A stretch of DNA of 64,000 nucleotides from Acinetobacter sp. ANC 5054 (GCF_002135295.1 NZ_NEGG01000001.1:408574-472573), one strand, 5' to 3'; counted from the first letter of the stretch, positions 1 through 9,475 are shown. The notes: generated from the letters alone by a model not told the origin. Numbers and translations are program-made.

Positions 1-1764
1 GACCATGCAGTGCAATCCCTTCAAGCTGAAGGTGTACTCCCATCTGACTGGAACAACTCAAGCAATTTGACGCGAACTAAAGATCGAAGCCACGGTGACT
101 TTGCGTCAAACATTGCCATGATTGCTTCTAAAGCTGCAGGTATGAAACCGCGTGATCTAGCCGAAAAAATTCTGGCACATCTTCCAGAAGTCGCAGATAT
201 CAGCAAAGCAGAAATTGCAGGTCCAGGCTTTATTAACTTCTTCTTAAATGCCGACCAACGTTTTGCTGTGTTAGACCAAATTCAAGCGCAGAAAGATCAA
301 TTCGGTCGTACCCAAGCCAACGCTGAAAAACGCGTACAAGTTGAATTTGTTTCTGCAAACCCAACGTCTAGCCTACACGTAGGTCATGGTCGTGGTGCAG
401 CTTACGGCATGACTGTTGCTAACCTAATGGAAGCAACAGGTGCAAAAGTTGACCGTGAATACTATGTCAACGATGCGGGTCGCCAAATGGATATTTTGGC
501 AACGTCGACTTACTTACGTTATTTAGAATTGACAGGTCAAACCTTAGTATTCCCTAAAAATGCATACCAAGGCGACTACGTTAAAGAAATCGCACAAAGC
601 ATTATCGACAAAGATGGCGATGTCCATGTCCGTCCTGTGGCCGACATCTATAAAGATGTGCCTGAAGATGTGCAATTTGCCGCTGAACCAGATGCAGAAG
701 GCAATAAAGTTGTCCTATCTGGTGATAAAGAAAAACACATTGATGGCTTGATTCATAATTCTCAAAACCATTTAGCTGCGGGTTATCGTGTATTCCATCA
801 AGCAGCGTTGAAAGCCATTCTGGATGACATTAAAGATGACCTCGGCGAGTTTGGTGTAACCTTCAACCAATGGTTCAGTGAAGCAACCTTGACTGAAAAA
901 ATTGATGAAGCGCTACAAATGCTCGATCAACGTGGTTTCTTATACGAAAAAGATGGCAACATTTGGTTTAAATCGACTGAATTTGGTGATGAAAAAGACC
1001 GTGTGGTGAAACGTCGTAATGGTCAAACCACTTACTTCGCTTCAGACATCGCTTATCACTTAAATAAACTGCAACGTGGTTATACCGATATCGTGGATAT
1101 TTGGGGTTCTGACCACCACGGTTATATTGCACGTGTAAAAGCAGCCATTGATGCGCTCGGCTATGACTCTAAAAAATTAACGGTACTTTTGGTTCAGTTC
1201 GTGAGCTTATGGCGTGGCGGTGAGATGGTGCAAATGTCATCCCGTTCAGGTCAGTTCGTAACTTTACGTGACTTACGTAAAGAAGTCGGCAACGATGCTG
1301 CGCGTTTCTACTACGTTATGCGTAAATCAGAACAACACATTGATTTTGACTTAGACTTGGCCGTGTCACAAAGCAAAGACAATGCCGTGTACTATATTCA
1401 ATATGCGCATGCGCGTATCTGCCGTATGCTAGAAAAAGCAGCTGCAACCAATGTTCAATTCTCTGCTGAAGCAGCACGTCAATTTGCAGCGAAACTTGAG
1501 CTTGAAGCTGAAACTGAAGTATTGGCGAAGCTTGCGGCTTATCCTGAAATTGTCGTTCGTGCGGCGAACAGTTACGAACCACACCAAGTGGGTAACTACT
1601 TGAAAGAGCTTGCTGCACTATTCCACGGCTGGTACAACGAAAATAAAGTTTTAGGCGATGATGCTGAATTGACTCAAGCGCGTTTATTACTTTCTGTAAA
1701 TGTACAGCAAGTTCTGCGCAATGGTCTTGAGCTCCTTGGTGTAAGCGCACCAGAAAGCATGTAA
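1..1764 (+). CDS. argS: Arginyl-tRNA synthetase (5' end outside window)
   Basis: Class I aminoacyl-tRNA synthetase that charges tRNA-Arg in the cytoplasm. The reading frame is open from base 1 (DHAVQSLQAEG), so the true start lies upstream; only a few N-terminal residues appear to be missing compared with the usual length of about 595. The HIGH signature is present as HVGH near nt 376. The KMSKS loop is degenerate (VQMSSRSG), as is common in ArgS. The C-terminal part (YYIQYAHARICRM onward) is the DALR anticodon-binding domain. A strong terminator follows at 1798, and the next gene, a SPOR protein, has its own leader. Identification is secure. Confidence 0.97.
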   Translation, partial: DHAVQSLQAEGVLPSDWNNSSNLTRTKDRSHGDFASNIAMIASKAAGMKPRDLAEKILAHLPEVADISKAEIAGPGFINFFLNADQRFAVLDQIQAQKDQFGRTQANAEKRVQVEFVSANPTSSLHVGHGRGAAYGMTVANLMEATGAKVDREYYVNDAGRQMDILATSTYLRYLELTGQTLVFPKNAYQGDYVKEIAQSIIDKDGDVHVRPVADIYKDVPEDVQFAAEPDAEGNKVVLSGDKEKHIDGLIHNSQNHLAAGYRVFHQAALKAILDDIKDDLGEFGVTFNQWFSEATLTEKIDEALQMLDQRGFLYEKDGNIWFKSTEFGDEKDRVVKRRNGQTTYFASDIAYHLNKLQRGYTDIVDIWGSDHHGYIARVKAAIDALGYDSKKLTVLLVQFVSLWRGGEMVQMSSRSGQFVTLRDLRKEVGNDAARFYYVMRKSEQHIDFDLDLAVSQSKDNAVYYIQYAHARICRMLEKAAATNVQFSAEAARQFAAKLELEAETEVLAKLAAYPEIVVRAANSYEPHQVGNYLKELAALFHGWYNENKVLGDDAELTQARLLLSVNVQQVLRNGLELLGVSAPESM

Positions 1765-1797
1765 ATCGATTTTAGGTTTAAGCGATACTTAGAAAAA

Positions 1798-1829
1798 ATA
1801 CAGGCTCGAAATGAGCCTGTATTTCGTTT
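1798..1829 (+). terminator. Intrinsic terminator of argS
   Basis: Ten-base stem ATACAGGCTC/GAGCCTGTAT with a short loop, followed by a T-rich tract. It lies 34 bp after the argS stop codon. Confidence 0.8.
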
Positions 1830-1984
1830 ATATTCAGCGATATGACTGCTCAATTCACAATCTGCCGAATTTATGAAAATTAAACAAAATACTTATGACA
1901 GTCATGTAATATATAAGAATTAAGATTACACTTCTGGGCCTACCCAGTGTGGTTCGTCACAATTAAAATTAAAGAGGTTTCCTC

Positions 1985-2584
1985 GTGTTTGGAAAAACGC
2001 AACGCGGTGTATCTGAGCGGTCTCATCAACCTAAAAAACCATTGATTCCTGCATGGTTAGGTACCCTTGTCATTATTTTAATCGTGTTGAGTTTCTTGGT
2101 TGCCCTGATGCTCTGGAAGCCATGGGAACCCGTAAAGCCGAAAGGTCAAATTACCTCTGAACACTATCAAGAAGAGACCAATCAAGACTACCGTTTTTAT
2201 GATTTGCTGCCACAACAGCAAGTGACCCCAATTCCTGAACAAGCCGTGCCTGAAAACAACACGAAAGAAGCGGTGGTGATTGTTGATGCACCTGAGCCAA
2301 AGCCAGTTGAAAGCACTGAACCTGGATTGGAAGAGTCACCTGCAACGCCTGCTGCAGCAAGTTATATCTTGCAAGTCCGTAGTTATGATGACCCAGATCA
2401 AGCCGATGCCCGTCGTGCTGAGATTATTTTGAACGGTCTATCTGCCGATGTGATTCAAAGCACTGAAAATGGAAAAGTGTGGTACCGCGTCGTTTCTGGA
2501 CCTTATGATTCACAAGAAGCTGCGGTGATTGCACAGCAAACCTTACGCCATAGCAGCATTGACTCTATTGTGGTGAAACGCTAA
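1985..2584 (+). CDS. SPOR-domain, FtsN-like inner-membrane protein
   Basis: Bitopic membrane protein with a short cytoplasmic N-terminus, one membrane segment (about residues 24-44, WLGTLVIILIVLSFLVALML), a Pro/Glu-rich periplasmic linker and a C-terminal SPOR domain (about 126-199, SYILQVRSYDDPDQADARR). SPOR domains bind denuded septal peptidoglycan, so a role at the division site is likely. The start is GTG at 1985, preceded by AAAGAGG. Placement just after argS matches the argS-SPOR (ftsN-like) pair known in gammaproteobacteria. It is shorter than E. coli FtsN, so orthology is probable but unproven. A terminator follows at 2602. Confidence 0.85.
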   Translation: MFGKTQRGVSERSHQPKKPLIPAWLGTLVIILIVLSFLVALMLWKPWEPVKPKGQITSEHYQEETNQDYRFYDLLPQQQVTPIPEQAVPENNTKEAVVIVDAPEPKPVESTEPGLEESPATPAAASYILQVRSYDDPDQADARRAEIILNGLSADVIQSTENGKVWYRVVSGPYDSQEAAVIAQQTLRHSSIDSIVVKR

Positions 2585-2601
2585 ATATTGAATATAAAAA
2601 A

Positions 2602-2625
2602 AGCGCCTTAATGGCGCTTTTTTTA
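2602..2625 (+). terminator. Intrinsic terminator of the SPOR gene
   Basis: Stem AGCGCC/GGCGCT with loop TTAAT, flanked by A and T runs, so it may act in both directions. It lies 17 bp after the stop codon. Confidence 0.8.
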
Positions 2626-2640
2626 GCACCCCCATTATCA

Positions 2641-2711
2641 AAGGAAGCTTGGGAGGGATTTATATGATAATCCTCCCCCTAGCCCCTCCTGTATAAAAGG
2701 AAGAGGAATTT
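2641..2711. repeat. Intergenic CCCCTAGCCCCTCC repeat
   Basis: GGGAGGGATT faces AATCCTCCCCC, followed by TAGCCCCTCCT and then AAGGAAGAGGAA. It is an imperfect palindromic, pyrimidine/purine-asymmetric block between the SPOR gene and psd. A close relative lies at 8816-8856. Two similar copies in gene gaps suggest a REP-like dispersed repeat. Confidence 0.5.
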
Positions 2712-2714
2712 TTG

Positions 2715-3566
2715 TTAAAGCGTATGCCCTAAAGCTTCACCCATCACCACAGTTGAATTGGCTTTGAATGCCGCATCCCACTGCATTTTATTTTCTTCAA
2801 AGAGCACCACAGCCGTAGAACCCAAGTAGAAACGGCCCAATTCTGCACCCTTTTCTAAGAATAAATCGTGTTGATTGAGTTCCAAACGCCCTGTAGGTTT
2901 AACTTTACCTGTAGCCACGGTTTCAATCCCCGCAACAATCATTGCACCGACCAAGACCACTGCCATACGACCCACTTCAGTATCAAACAAGCAGACCATA
3001 CGTTCATTACGTGCAAACAAGCCTGGAATGTTTTCGGCTGTGGTTTGGTTCACAGAGAACAATTCACCCGGTACATATAAAGTTTCAGTCAGTGTACCTG
3101 CAAATGGCATGTGCACACGGTGATAATCTTTTGGCGATAGATACACGGTTGCGAACTGACCATTTTTGAAAGGTTCAGCCAATTGTGGATCGGCGATTAG
3201 ATTTTCAACGGTGAATTTCTGACCTTTGGCCTGAAAAACATCACCATTTTCAATTTTACCCAGTTGTGAAATCGCACCATCTGCAGGTGAAACGATACTA
3301 CTGGCATCCGTATCAATTTGGCGTACACCATCCTTTAAAGAACGGGTAAAAAATTCATTAAAGGATTTAAACTTCAGCGCATTGCTTTGTTCAGCAATCG
3401 ACATGTCGATGCCATACTGCGCTTTAAATGCAGAAATCACCGCATTTTTCACGACAGGATGTTCGCTGGCAGCCAATTTACCCACAATACGTGAAAGTTT
3501 ATGCTGAGGCACTACGCGCTGCGCTTGAATGAAAATTTGTTTTTTTAACTGAGATGTAAGACTCAA
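2715..3566 (-). CDS. psd: Phosphatidylserine decarboxylase proenzyme
   Basis: Converts phosphatidylserine to phosphatidylethanolamine at the inner membrane, the last step of PE synthesis. The 283-residue protein carries the self-cleavage motif LGST at residues 248-251; Ser250 would become the pyruvoyl group. The catalytic triad partners are visible as Asp96 (SPADG) and His149 (KDYHRVHMP). The start codon overlaps the stop of the upstream rhodanese gene by 4 bp (ATGA), so the two are translationally coupled. Length and motifs are normal for a bacterial type I Psd. Confidence 0.96.
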   Translation of the reverse strand: MSLTSQLKKQIFIQAQRVVPQHKLSRIVGKLAASEHPVVKNAVISAFKAQYGIDMSIAEQSNALKFKSFNEFFTRSLKDGVRQIDTDASSIVSPADGAISQLGKIENGDVFQAKGQKFTVENLIADPQLAEPFKNGQFATVYLSPKDYHRVHMPFAGTLTETLYVPGELFSVNQTTAENIPGLFARNERMVCLFDTEVGRMAVVLVGAMIVAGIETVATGKVKPTGRLELNQHDLFLEKGAELGRFYLGSTAVVLFEENKMQWDAAFKANSTVVMGEALGHTL

Positions 3567-4429
3567 GACGGCAACTCTCCGGTGATCACAGGACTATCGA
3601 GTCGGTTGCCCCACTCGCTCCACGCACCATCATAGGCTTGAATGTTCCAACCGAGTAAACGTCCCAGTATATAAGCTAGGCCTGAGCGATGATGTGACTG
3701 ACAGTACACCACCACAGGTTCGTTTAAATTGAATCCCAATTGTTCTAAGCGTTGTTGTGTGCGTTCTAAAGGATGCAATTTTAAATGATTTTCTCGGTTT
3801 AGGGCAGTACTCCATTCGAAATGTCGTGCCCCCGGTATGTGACCGCCGCGTCGCGCTGCTAAACGCAGCCCTGTATATTCATCTTCCGTACGGCAATCCC
3901 ACAGTTGTAATTGGCCTTGCTGGATGGCATTGAGCACATCGTCATAGCTGGTTTGATATTGCTCTGCGGCTTGTAAATTCACAGAGACTAAGGGTGCAAC
4001 TGGCTCGAATGTGTCAATTTCAGAAGATGTTGGCAAGCCCGCGCCGAGCCATGCATGAATACCGCCATTGAGTAGACTGGTATTTTCAAAACCTAGACAA
4101 TGCAGATTCCAAATTAAACGCCCTGCCCATGCACCGCCTTCATCATCATAGGCCACGACATGATGCTCAGGGCCAATATTTAAATACGCAATCAGGTGTT
4201 CTAAACCCGCTTGATCTGGCAAAAGCCCCATCGCCTGTTCTTCTTGACGGACCAAGAGTTTGGGCTGTACATGTAAGGCATGAGGAATATGCAGCTGGTC
4301 ATACACCGAACGACGACTGAGGTCGACTATACGTAATTTGTCATTGCCCAAATGTGGAACTAACTCTTCCGCCTCAATCAGCAGACCTAAATTCAATGGA
4401 GATACAGTCATCGTTATTCGTGTTGTCAT
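3563..4429 (-). CDS. sseA: Tandem-rhodanese sulfurtransferase
   Basis: Thiosulfate or 3-mercaptopyruvate sulfurtransferase with two rhodanese domains. The C-terminal domain has the active-site loop CQSHHRSG ([15 protein letters not shown]), whereas the equivalent loop of the N-terminal domain ([14 protein letters not shown]) lacks cysteine, as expected for the inactive structural half. The CQSHHRSG loop is not the textbook CG[S/T]GVT of mercaptopyruvate sulfurtransferase, so substrate preference is open. The start is uncertain: the frame stays open to 4489, ATG codons occur at 4429 and 4411, and none has a good ribosome binding site. Translationally coupled to psd downstream. Confidence 0.82.
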   Translation of the reverse strand: MTTRITMTVSPLNLGLLIEAEELVPHLGNDKLRIVDLSRRSVYDQLHIPHALHVQPKLLVRQEEQAMGLLPDQAGLEHLIAYLNIGPEHHVVAYDDEGGAWAGRLIWNLHCLGFENTSLLNGGIHAWLGAGLPTSSEIDTFEPVAPLVSVNLQAAEQYQTSYDDVLNAIQQGQLQLWDCRTEDEYTGLRLAARRGGHIPGARHFEWSTALNRENHLKLHPLERTQQRLEQLGFNLNEPVVVYCQSHHRSGLAYILGRLLGWNIQAYDGAWSEWGNRLDSPVITGELPS

Positions 4430-4510
4430 TTGCGTGCTTAAACTGATCTTAGCATAAGTCATTTTTACTATTATTCTGAATTTTTGCATTCCTTTAGCAA
4501 ATTTTTAGAT

Positions 4511-4541
4511 ATAAAAAAGCCGAAGATGACTTCGGCTTCAT
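4511..4541 (-). terminator. Intrinsic terminator of pncB
   Basis: Perfect stem AGCCGAAG/CTTCGGCT with a 4-nt loop, with a T run on the minus strand, 27 bp beyond the pncB stop codon. Confidence 0.8.
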
Positions 4542-4567
4542 TTATTAAGCGGCTATTTGCCGTGAAC

Positions 4568-5776
4568 TTATTCGGCAACTTCTGGAATATCGAAGACCTG
4601 ACGGAGGTATGCCAAGAAGGTATCGTTATCTGTCATGGTTTTGCCGGGACTATCAGAAATTTTAGCCACCGATTGACCATTACACTCAACCAATTTCAAC
4701 ACAATATTCAGTGCCGTTTGCCCCATGTCATTGGTGAGGTTTGTACCAATACCAAAGCTCACTTGGAAACGATCTTTAAAATAGTTATGCAATGACCATG
4801 CTTTTTCGATATTCAGACCATCACTGAAAGTCAGCATTTTAGTTTTGCTGTCAATTTTCAATTTCTTGTAGTGCGCATAAGCCTTATCACCCCATTCATA
4901 CGGGTCGCCACTGTCATGACGTAAACCATCAAACAGTTTGGCAAAGTACAAGTCAAAGTCACGTAAGAACGCATCCATACCGACCACATCGGTCAAGGCA
5001 ATCCCAAGGTCACCACGATATTCTTGTACCCACGTTTCCAAAGCAGCCTTTTGGAAATCACGTAAACGTACATCCAACGCTTGGAAGGCTTGGAGGAATT
5101 CGTGGGCCATGGTACCAATCGGAATAATATTTAAATCTTTGGCAATTAAAACATTACTGGTGCCGCGAAAAATATTTGGTACGGCTTGATAAAACTCAGT
5201 GATCACATGCTTTTGCCATTCATAGCTATAACGACGACGTGTGCCGAAATCTGAAACTAAAAATGGCGGATCATTTGGATTTTGTTCTGTTTGATACTGT
5301 TTCAACGAGGCAATTTTGTGTTGAAGGCGACGTTCACCTTCAAGCAAAACTTCTGGGCTACGAATTTGCTGGAAATACAGTTCGTTGACAATCGCTAGCA
5401 CGAAAATTTCAAACATCATCGCTTGAACCATCGGGCCTTCTACCCAAATATCCAAACGACCTTCATCATCAATCCCCGCATTAATAAAGCGGCGTTTGAG
5501 TTGAAATAATTCTAAATAATCGACAAAGTCACTTTTGATAAAACGCAGACTACGTAAATATTTTAATTCATCTTCTTTAAACTTCAGCTGACAGAGCATG
5601 TCGAGTTGCGTGTTTAAATCATCCAAAATCTCGACCAGCGGGTAAACCGTATCATCTAAATTACGACAACGAAAATGATAAACACTGTGCGTTTGCGGAA
5701 ATTTGTGTAACACCACTTGTAACATGGTGAATTTATAGAGATCTGTGTCTAATAAGGAATGGATGATTGGTGACAT
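4568..5776 (-). CDS. pncB: Nicotinate phosphoribosyltransferase
   Basis: Makes nicotinate mononucleotide from nicotinate and PRPP in the Preiss-Handler salvage route to NAD. The 402-residue protein is full length for bacterial PncB and shows the family blocks [10 protein letters not shown] near the N-terminus, [14 protein letters not shown] mid-protein, [22 protein letters not shown] and [15 protein letters not shown] (phosphoribosyl binding). The start ATG gives the conserved [18 protein letters not shown]. It works with pncA at 16156 (nicotinamidase) and nadC at 29206 (de novo route), both in this window but not in one operon. Confidence 0.97.
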   Translation of the reverse strand: MSPIIHSLLDTDLYKFTMLQVVLHKFPQTHSVYHFRCRNLDDTVYPLVEILDDLNTQLDMLCQLKFKEDELKYLRSLRFIKSDFVDYLELFQLKRRFINAGIDDEGRLDIWVEGPMVQAMMFEIFVLAIVNELYFQQIRSPEVLLEGERRLQHKIASLKQYQTEQNPNDPPFLVSDFGTRRRYSYEWQKHVITEFYQAVPNIFRGTSNVLIAKDLNIIPIGTMAHEFLQAFQALDVRLRDFQKAALETWVQEYRGDLGIALTDVVGMDAFLRDFDLYFAKLFDGLRHDSGDPYEWGDKAYAHYKKLKIDSKTKMLTFSDGLNIEKAWSLHNYFKDRFQVSFGIGTNLTNDMGQTALNIVLKLVECNGQSVAKISDSPGKTMTDNDTFLAYLRQVFDIPEVAE

Positions 5777-5922
5777 AAAGACTTTCAGTTTTTATCAACT
5801 TATTGCATTAAAGCATACTTTATTGAAAAAAAGCCGATTGATTTGGTTGATTTCACTATAAATCTATCCAATTCATCGACTTTTGGTACCCATCACTGCC
5901 CTAAAAACGTAGATAATTTGTG

Positions 5923-6423
5923 CTATTTCTTAAATAACTGCTGGTATTTTTCAAGTTGCCCAAATTCACGTGCAAACTGTTCGGCAGTCTTCTGTCCAAT
6001 CTGTTGCGTATTGGCATCACAGTCCACTTTGCGTAATTGCTTGGCAATCGTCCATTCCATTTTAAACATTGCCCCCATGAGTGCCGTATTGCCTTTATTG
6101 TCACGGGCACAACGGTCAGCGCCATGCGCCAGCAAAGTCGTGACAATGGATTGTTGACCATAATAGGTCGCCATCATCAATGGGGTAAATCCTGAGGCAT
6201 TTCTCACATCAACGGGAAAGCCGTGTTTTAAAAATTCATTGATCACGTCGTCATTGCCCGTTTTGGCTGCAGCGAAAAATAGATCAATCAATTCCTGTTG
6301 TGAGTTCACCTGAACCTGTTCGGCACTTTTAGCGGGGGAGATATCTTGCGCGGCAGTTACGTTTGCGAATGCGGAACCTAACGCAAAAATACTGACTAAA
6401 ATGGCAGGCTGTATAGCTTTCAT
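5923..6423 (-). CDS. ankB: Periplasmic ankyrin-repeat protein, AnkB-like
   Basis: A secreted protein with a signal peptide (MKAIQPAILVSIFALGSAFA) followed by ankyrin repeats (about residues 45-150; GFTPLMMATYYGQQSIVTTLLAHGAD is the clearest). I chose the ATG at 6423, because GGAG lies 7 nt upstream; an ATG at 6435 also opens the frame. It sits directly downstream of a periplasmic catalase. The same katB-ankB pairing in Pseudomonas aeruginosa supports full catalase activity, so a scaffold or protective role for the catalase is the likely function. Function is inferred from context. Confidence 0.82.
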   Translation of the reverse strand: MKAIQPAILVSIFALGSAFANVTAAQDISPAKSAEQVQVNSQQELIDLFFAAAKTGNDDVINEFLKHGFPVDVRNASGFTPLMMATYYGQQSIVTTLLAHGADRCARDNKGNTALMGAMFKMEWTIAKQLRKVDCDANTQQIGQKTAEQFAREFGQLEKYQQLFKK

Positions 6424-6479
6424 GATGAACTCCAACAGAAATCGAATATTAATTAAAAACCATAGTCAAATATTAAATG

Positions 6480-6527
6480 CCTGTAAAACTCCCCCTAGGG
6501 TGCAGGAAAGGTTTGGAGTTCTACAGG
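6480..6527. other. Stem-loop between katB and ankB
   Basis: Inverted repeat of 13 bases with one mismatch (CCTGTAAAACTCC against GGAGTTCTACAGG) separated by 22 nt that contain CCCCCTAGGG. There is no T tract on either strand, so it does not look like a simple terminator. It may set the relative expression of the two genes. Confidence 0.55.
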
Positions 6528-6581
6528 ACTTTTTGGAGGTGATTGCGAGACCCTAGTCACCAATGCATAGACTGATCGAAA

Positions 6582-8099
6582 TTAGTCTTGAAGTTTTGCT
6601 GCTTTGGCTTTCACCATTGCGATATCGCCGTTAACAGCTTTGGTCATACGCATACCGTAGTCTGCATCTGCTTTATAGAAATAAGACAGCATGATGTGCT
6701 TGGCTTCTGAATCTTTGACATTGCCCAAGTCAGCTGTCAAGTTCATGATTAAATCGTCTTTTTCTTTGGCAGTATATGAACGGTAAAGCTCACCCGCTTG
6801 CTTGAAGTTTTGTTCTTTAGTACCGATTTGCTGAACTGTGCCTGAAAGTGGTGTTTGAACTGCACGTGCTTTCTCAGTTGCCACTTTAGGCTCTTTACGG
6901 CTTGGCTCGTAGTTCACGTCAGAATTACGTTCGCTGACATTCATGTAGCCATCTTGGTTGTTGCTGTTGACAGCAACAAGCGGACGGTTAACAGGAATTT
7001 GCTGGTGGTTCGCGCCTAAACGGTACATTTGCGTATCTGAATAAGAGAAGATACGGCCTTGAAGTAAACGGTCTTCTGATGGCTCGATACCTGGAACCAA
7101 GTTACCTGGCGCTAATGCCACTTGTTCAGTTTCATTAAAGAAGTTCTTCGGCATACGATTCAGCGTTAAAGTACCTACTTTGGTTTCTTTCACTAAATCA
7201 GTCGGCCAAATTTTTGTTGGATCAAGCGGATCAAAATCAAAGCTGTTTAAATCTTTAGGATCCAATACTTGGATATAAAGATCCCATTTCGGGAATTTAC
7301 CAGCGTTGATGTTGTTATAAAGATCATTGGTAAGATGGTTGAAATCTTTAGCTTGTTGTTCCATTGCCTCTTTAACGTTCAGACCTTTCACGCCTTGTTT
7401 AGAGCGGAAGTTGAATTTAACGTATTTGTATTCGCCTTTATCGTTATACAACTTGTAAGCATGGACACCGAAACCATCTTGTTCGCGGTAGCTCGTCGGT
7501 ACACCTTGCTTGCCATAGACATACGTCAACATGTTGGTTGCCCAAGGCTGGCTCGACAAGAAGTCAAATACACGATTTGCGTCTTGAACGTTGTTGATTG
7601 GGCTTGGCTTCATCGCATGGATAAAGTCTGGGAATTTGATCGCATCACGAATAAAGAATACAGGGGTTTGGTTACCCACTAAGTCCCAGTTACCTTCTTG
7701 CGTATAGAACTTGATTGCAAAGCCGTGCGGGTCACGTAAAGTTTCTGGCGAGCCTTTCCCGTGAATTACAGTTGAGAAACGTAAGAAAACGGGTGTTTTT
7801 GTACCCGCTTTGAATAATGAAGCAATGGTCAGGTCGGATAAATCTTTCGTCGCAACGAATTCACCATGAGCACCTGTACCACGCGCATGAACCACACGCT
7901 CAGGAATACGCTCACGACCAAAACGTTGTAGCTTTTGAACCAACTGTACATCTTGAAGTAAAACTGAACCGTTTGGACCCGCAGTAATCGAGTTTTGATT
8001 ATCGCCTACTGGTGCACCATTATCTTTGGTTAATGGCGCTGCTTGAGTCACCACCGTTGCTGTTGCTAACATTGCAACCAATAAAGAACGCTTAAACAT
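6582..8099 (-). CDS. katB: Periplasmic monofunctional catalase
   Basis: Haem catalase that breaks hydrogen peroxide into water and oxygen. The ATG at 8099 gives a 505-residue protein with a cleavable signal peptide (MFKRSLLVAMLATATVVTQAA), so it should act in the periplasm; the open frame extends to 8222 but that part is not signal-like and lacks a ribosome binding site. Catalytic His71 (VVHARGTGAHGEF), Asn143 (LVGNQTPVFF) and the haem-ligand Tyr353 (RIFSYSDTQMYR) are all present. Length and the presence of a signal peptide fit clade 3 KatB-type enzymes. The ankyrin gene follows after about 160 bp. A perfect palindrome at 8172 may be its operator. Confidence 0.94.
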   Translation of the reverse strand: MFKRSLLVAMLATATVVTQAAPLTKDNGAPVGDNQNSITAGPNGSVLLQDVQLVQKLQRFGRERIPERVVHARGTGAHGEFVATKDLSDLTIASLFKAGTKTPVFLRFSTVIHGKGSPETLRDPHGFAIKFYTQEGNWDLVGNQTPVFFIRDAIKFPDFIHAMKPSPINNVQDANRVFDFLSSQPWATNMLTYVYGKQGVPTSYREQDGFGVHAYKLYNDKGEYKYVKFNFRSKQGVKGLNVKEAMEQQAKDFNHLTNDLYNNINAGKFPKWDLYIQVLDPKDLNSFDFDPLDPTKIWPTDLVKETKVGTLTLNRMPKNFFNETEQVALAPGNLVPGIEPSEDRLLQGRIFSYSDTQMYRLGANHQQIPVNRPLVAVNSNNQDGYMNVSERNSDVNYEPSRKEPKVATEKARAVQTPLSGTVQQIGTKEQNFKQAGELYRSYTAKEKDDLIMNLTADLGNVKDSEAKHIMLSYFYKADADYGMRMTKAVNGDIAMVKAKAAKLQD

Positions 8100-8171
8100 C
8101 GTCTTAATCTCTCTGTCATTTACCTTTCCTGCACGGGCCACAATACAGATTAGAGTTAAAACGTCAAAACA

Positions 8172-8193
8172 GATTATATTTATAAATATAATC
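8172..8193. promoter_or_regulatory. Perfect 22-bp palindrome upstream of katB
   Basis: GATTATATTTA followed directly by its exact reverse complement TAAATATAATC, 73 bp upstream of the katB start codon. Perfect dyad symmetry of this length in a promoter region suggests a repressor or activator site, but AT-only palindromes also arise by chance in AT-rich DNA. It does not match the classic OxyR or Fur consensus closely. Confidence 0.45.
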
Positions 8194-8329
8194 GTATTTT
8201 TAGATTTATGTAAAATATCCATTTTATAATCATATGTTTACGAACAAAAAACCATCAATCAGTTTTATGCTGGCGAGTTAGCATTTGCTACAATCCCTCA
8301 GTCTTTTTTAATCTCTGTTCGGAAATCAT

Positions 8330-8770
8330 ATGCGAGCCTTGTTACAACGCGTTTTAGAAGCCAAAGTTGTTGTCGATGGACAAACCACAGGTCAAATTGA
8401 CCATGGCATTTTGGTGTTCTTAGGGCTCGGTAAAGAGGATAATTTAGAAAAAGGCAAAAAGCTGATCGATAAAATTTTGAAATATCGCTTCTTTGATGAT
8501 GAACAAGGCAAAATGGGTTGGAATGTTCAACAAGCTGCGGGCGGCTTACTGTTGGTTTCTCAATTCACCTTAATGGCGCAAACACAAAAGGGATTACGCC
8601 CTGATTTTGGCCCTGCCATGCCACCTGCGGATGCCAAAGCGCTGTATGAACAATTGGTCGACTATGCCAAAAGCCAATTTGAACATGTGCAAACGGGTAT
8701 TTTTGCAGCCGACATGAAAGTGCATTTGGTCAATGATGGGCCAGTGACTTTTAATTTAGAAGTCGAATAA
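8330..8770 (+). CDS. dtd: D-aminoacyl-tRNA deacylase
   Basis: Cytoplasmic proofreading enzyme that removes D-amino acids (and glycine) mischarged on tRNA. The 146-residue protein has the two signature motifs: SQFTL within LLVSQFTLMAQTQKGLRPDF (about residues 80-99) and GPVTF within VNDGPVTFNLEVE at the C-terminus. The N-terminus MRALLQRV is typical. Monocistronic, with its own terminator. Confidence 0.96.
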   Translation: MRALLQRVLEAKVVVDGQTTGQIDHGILVFLGLGKEDNLEKGKKLIDKILKYRFFDDEQGKMGWNVQQAAGGLLLVSQFTLMAQTQKGLRPDFGPAMPPADAKALYEQLVDYAKSQFEHVQTGIFAADMKVHLVNDGPVTFNLEVE

Positions 8771-8788
8771 ACGCTAGACACAAAAAAA

Positions 8789-8812
8789 GCCCTCTATTTC
8801 GAGGGCATTTTT
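8789..8812 (+). terminator. Intrinsic terminator of dtd
   Basis: Stem GCCCTC/GAGGGC with a 6-nt loop followed by ATTTTT, 18 bp after the dtd stop. Confidence 0.75.
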
Positions 8813-8815
8813 AAT

Positions 8816-8856
8816 CTTCCCCTAACCCCTCCTTTAAAAAGTAAGGGGATAAGGAA
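8816..8856. repeat. Second copy of the CCCCTAACCCCTCC intergenic repeat
   Basis: CTTCCCCTAACCCCTCCTTT followed by AAGTAAGGGGATAAGG, closely resembling the block at 2671-2711 in sequence and in placement between convergent genes. Confidence 0.5.
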
Positions 8857-8862
8857 TAAAAC

Positions 8863-9342
8863 TTACTTACCTGTTTTTTCTTTAATAAAAGCACGAGCGA
8901 GTTTAATTTTTTCTTTCACTGGTTTTGGTAATTTTGGTGGAATCAATTTTGCAACTTGGTTAAACCATACCAATAAGCCAAAATCACCTTCCATTTTAAT
9001 GCTGCCGTTTTGCATACCCGTCATAAATGCTGTTGGGTCACCTTTCATTAAGGTTTTTACACCCTGCTCACTGTCTGCAAACTGCAAAATAAAATCCGCT
9101 TTTTCAGCATCACCAGCAACAGTGTCAATCTGACCATTATTTACAATAATTTGGCGTGCAACCCCGAGGTCTGTACCAATTTGAATACGAAACTGACGTT
9201 CATGCACCAATTCAATAAATTTAGGGCTGGTACGTGCAAGCTGTTTCATACGCAGTGCAAGACCTGCAACCAGTAAGTCCAGCGGATCCGTGCTGACATC
9301 AACCAGTGGAAGCTTTACGACAGGAATTGATGATAGTTTCAT
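8863..9342 (-). CDS. SCP2 sterol-binding domain protein
   Basis: A 159-residue protein with an SCP2-like lipid-binding fold: LDLLVAGLALRMKQLARTSPKFIELV, then FRIQIGTDLGVARQIIVNNGQIDTV and the characteristic DFILQFADSEQGVKTLMKGDPTAFMTGMQNGSIKMEGDFG. There is no signal peptide. Bacterial SCP2 proteins include UbiT and UbiJ accessory proteins of ubiquinone synthesis. Residues LDLLVAGLALRM resemble the UbiT type, but no other ubi genes are adjacent, so I keep the domain-level name. Only 5 bp separate its end from the upstream repeat. Confidence 0.75.
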   Translation of the reverse strand: MKLSSIPVVKLPLVDVSTDPLDLLVAGLALRMKQLARTSPKFIELVHERQFRIQIGTDLGVARQIIVNNGQIDTVAGDAEKADFILQFADSEQGVKTLMKGDPTAFMTGMQNGSIKMEGDFGLLVWFNQVAKLIPPKLPKPVKEKIKLARAFIKEKTGK

Positions 9343-9447
9343 GACTCGAAGCCTATTGTAATTGTTGGAAAATTGACTGGCTTCATCCTACCATAACTTC
9401 GGTTTGTAGAAGTAAGCCTTTGTATCTTAAATCACACTGATGCGTTC

Positions 9448-9475
9448 ATAAAAAAATGCGCCCGTGGGCGCATTT
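9448..9475 (-). terminator. Intrinsic terminator of the small membrane protein gene
   Basis: Stem AAATGCGCC/GGCGCATTT with a CGTG loop and a T run on the minus strand, 23 bp beyond the stop codon at 9498. Confidence 0.8.
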
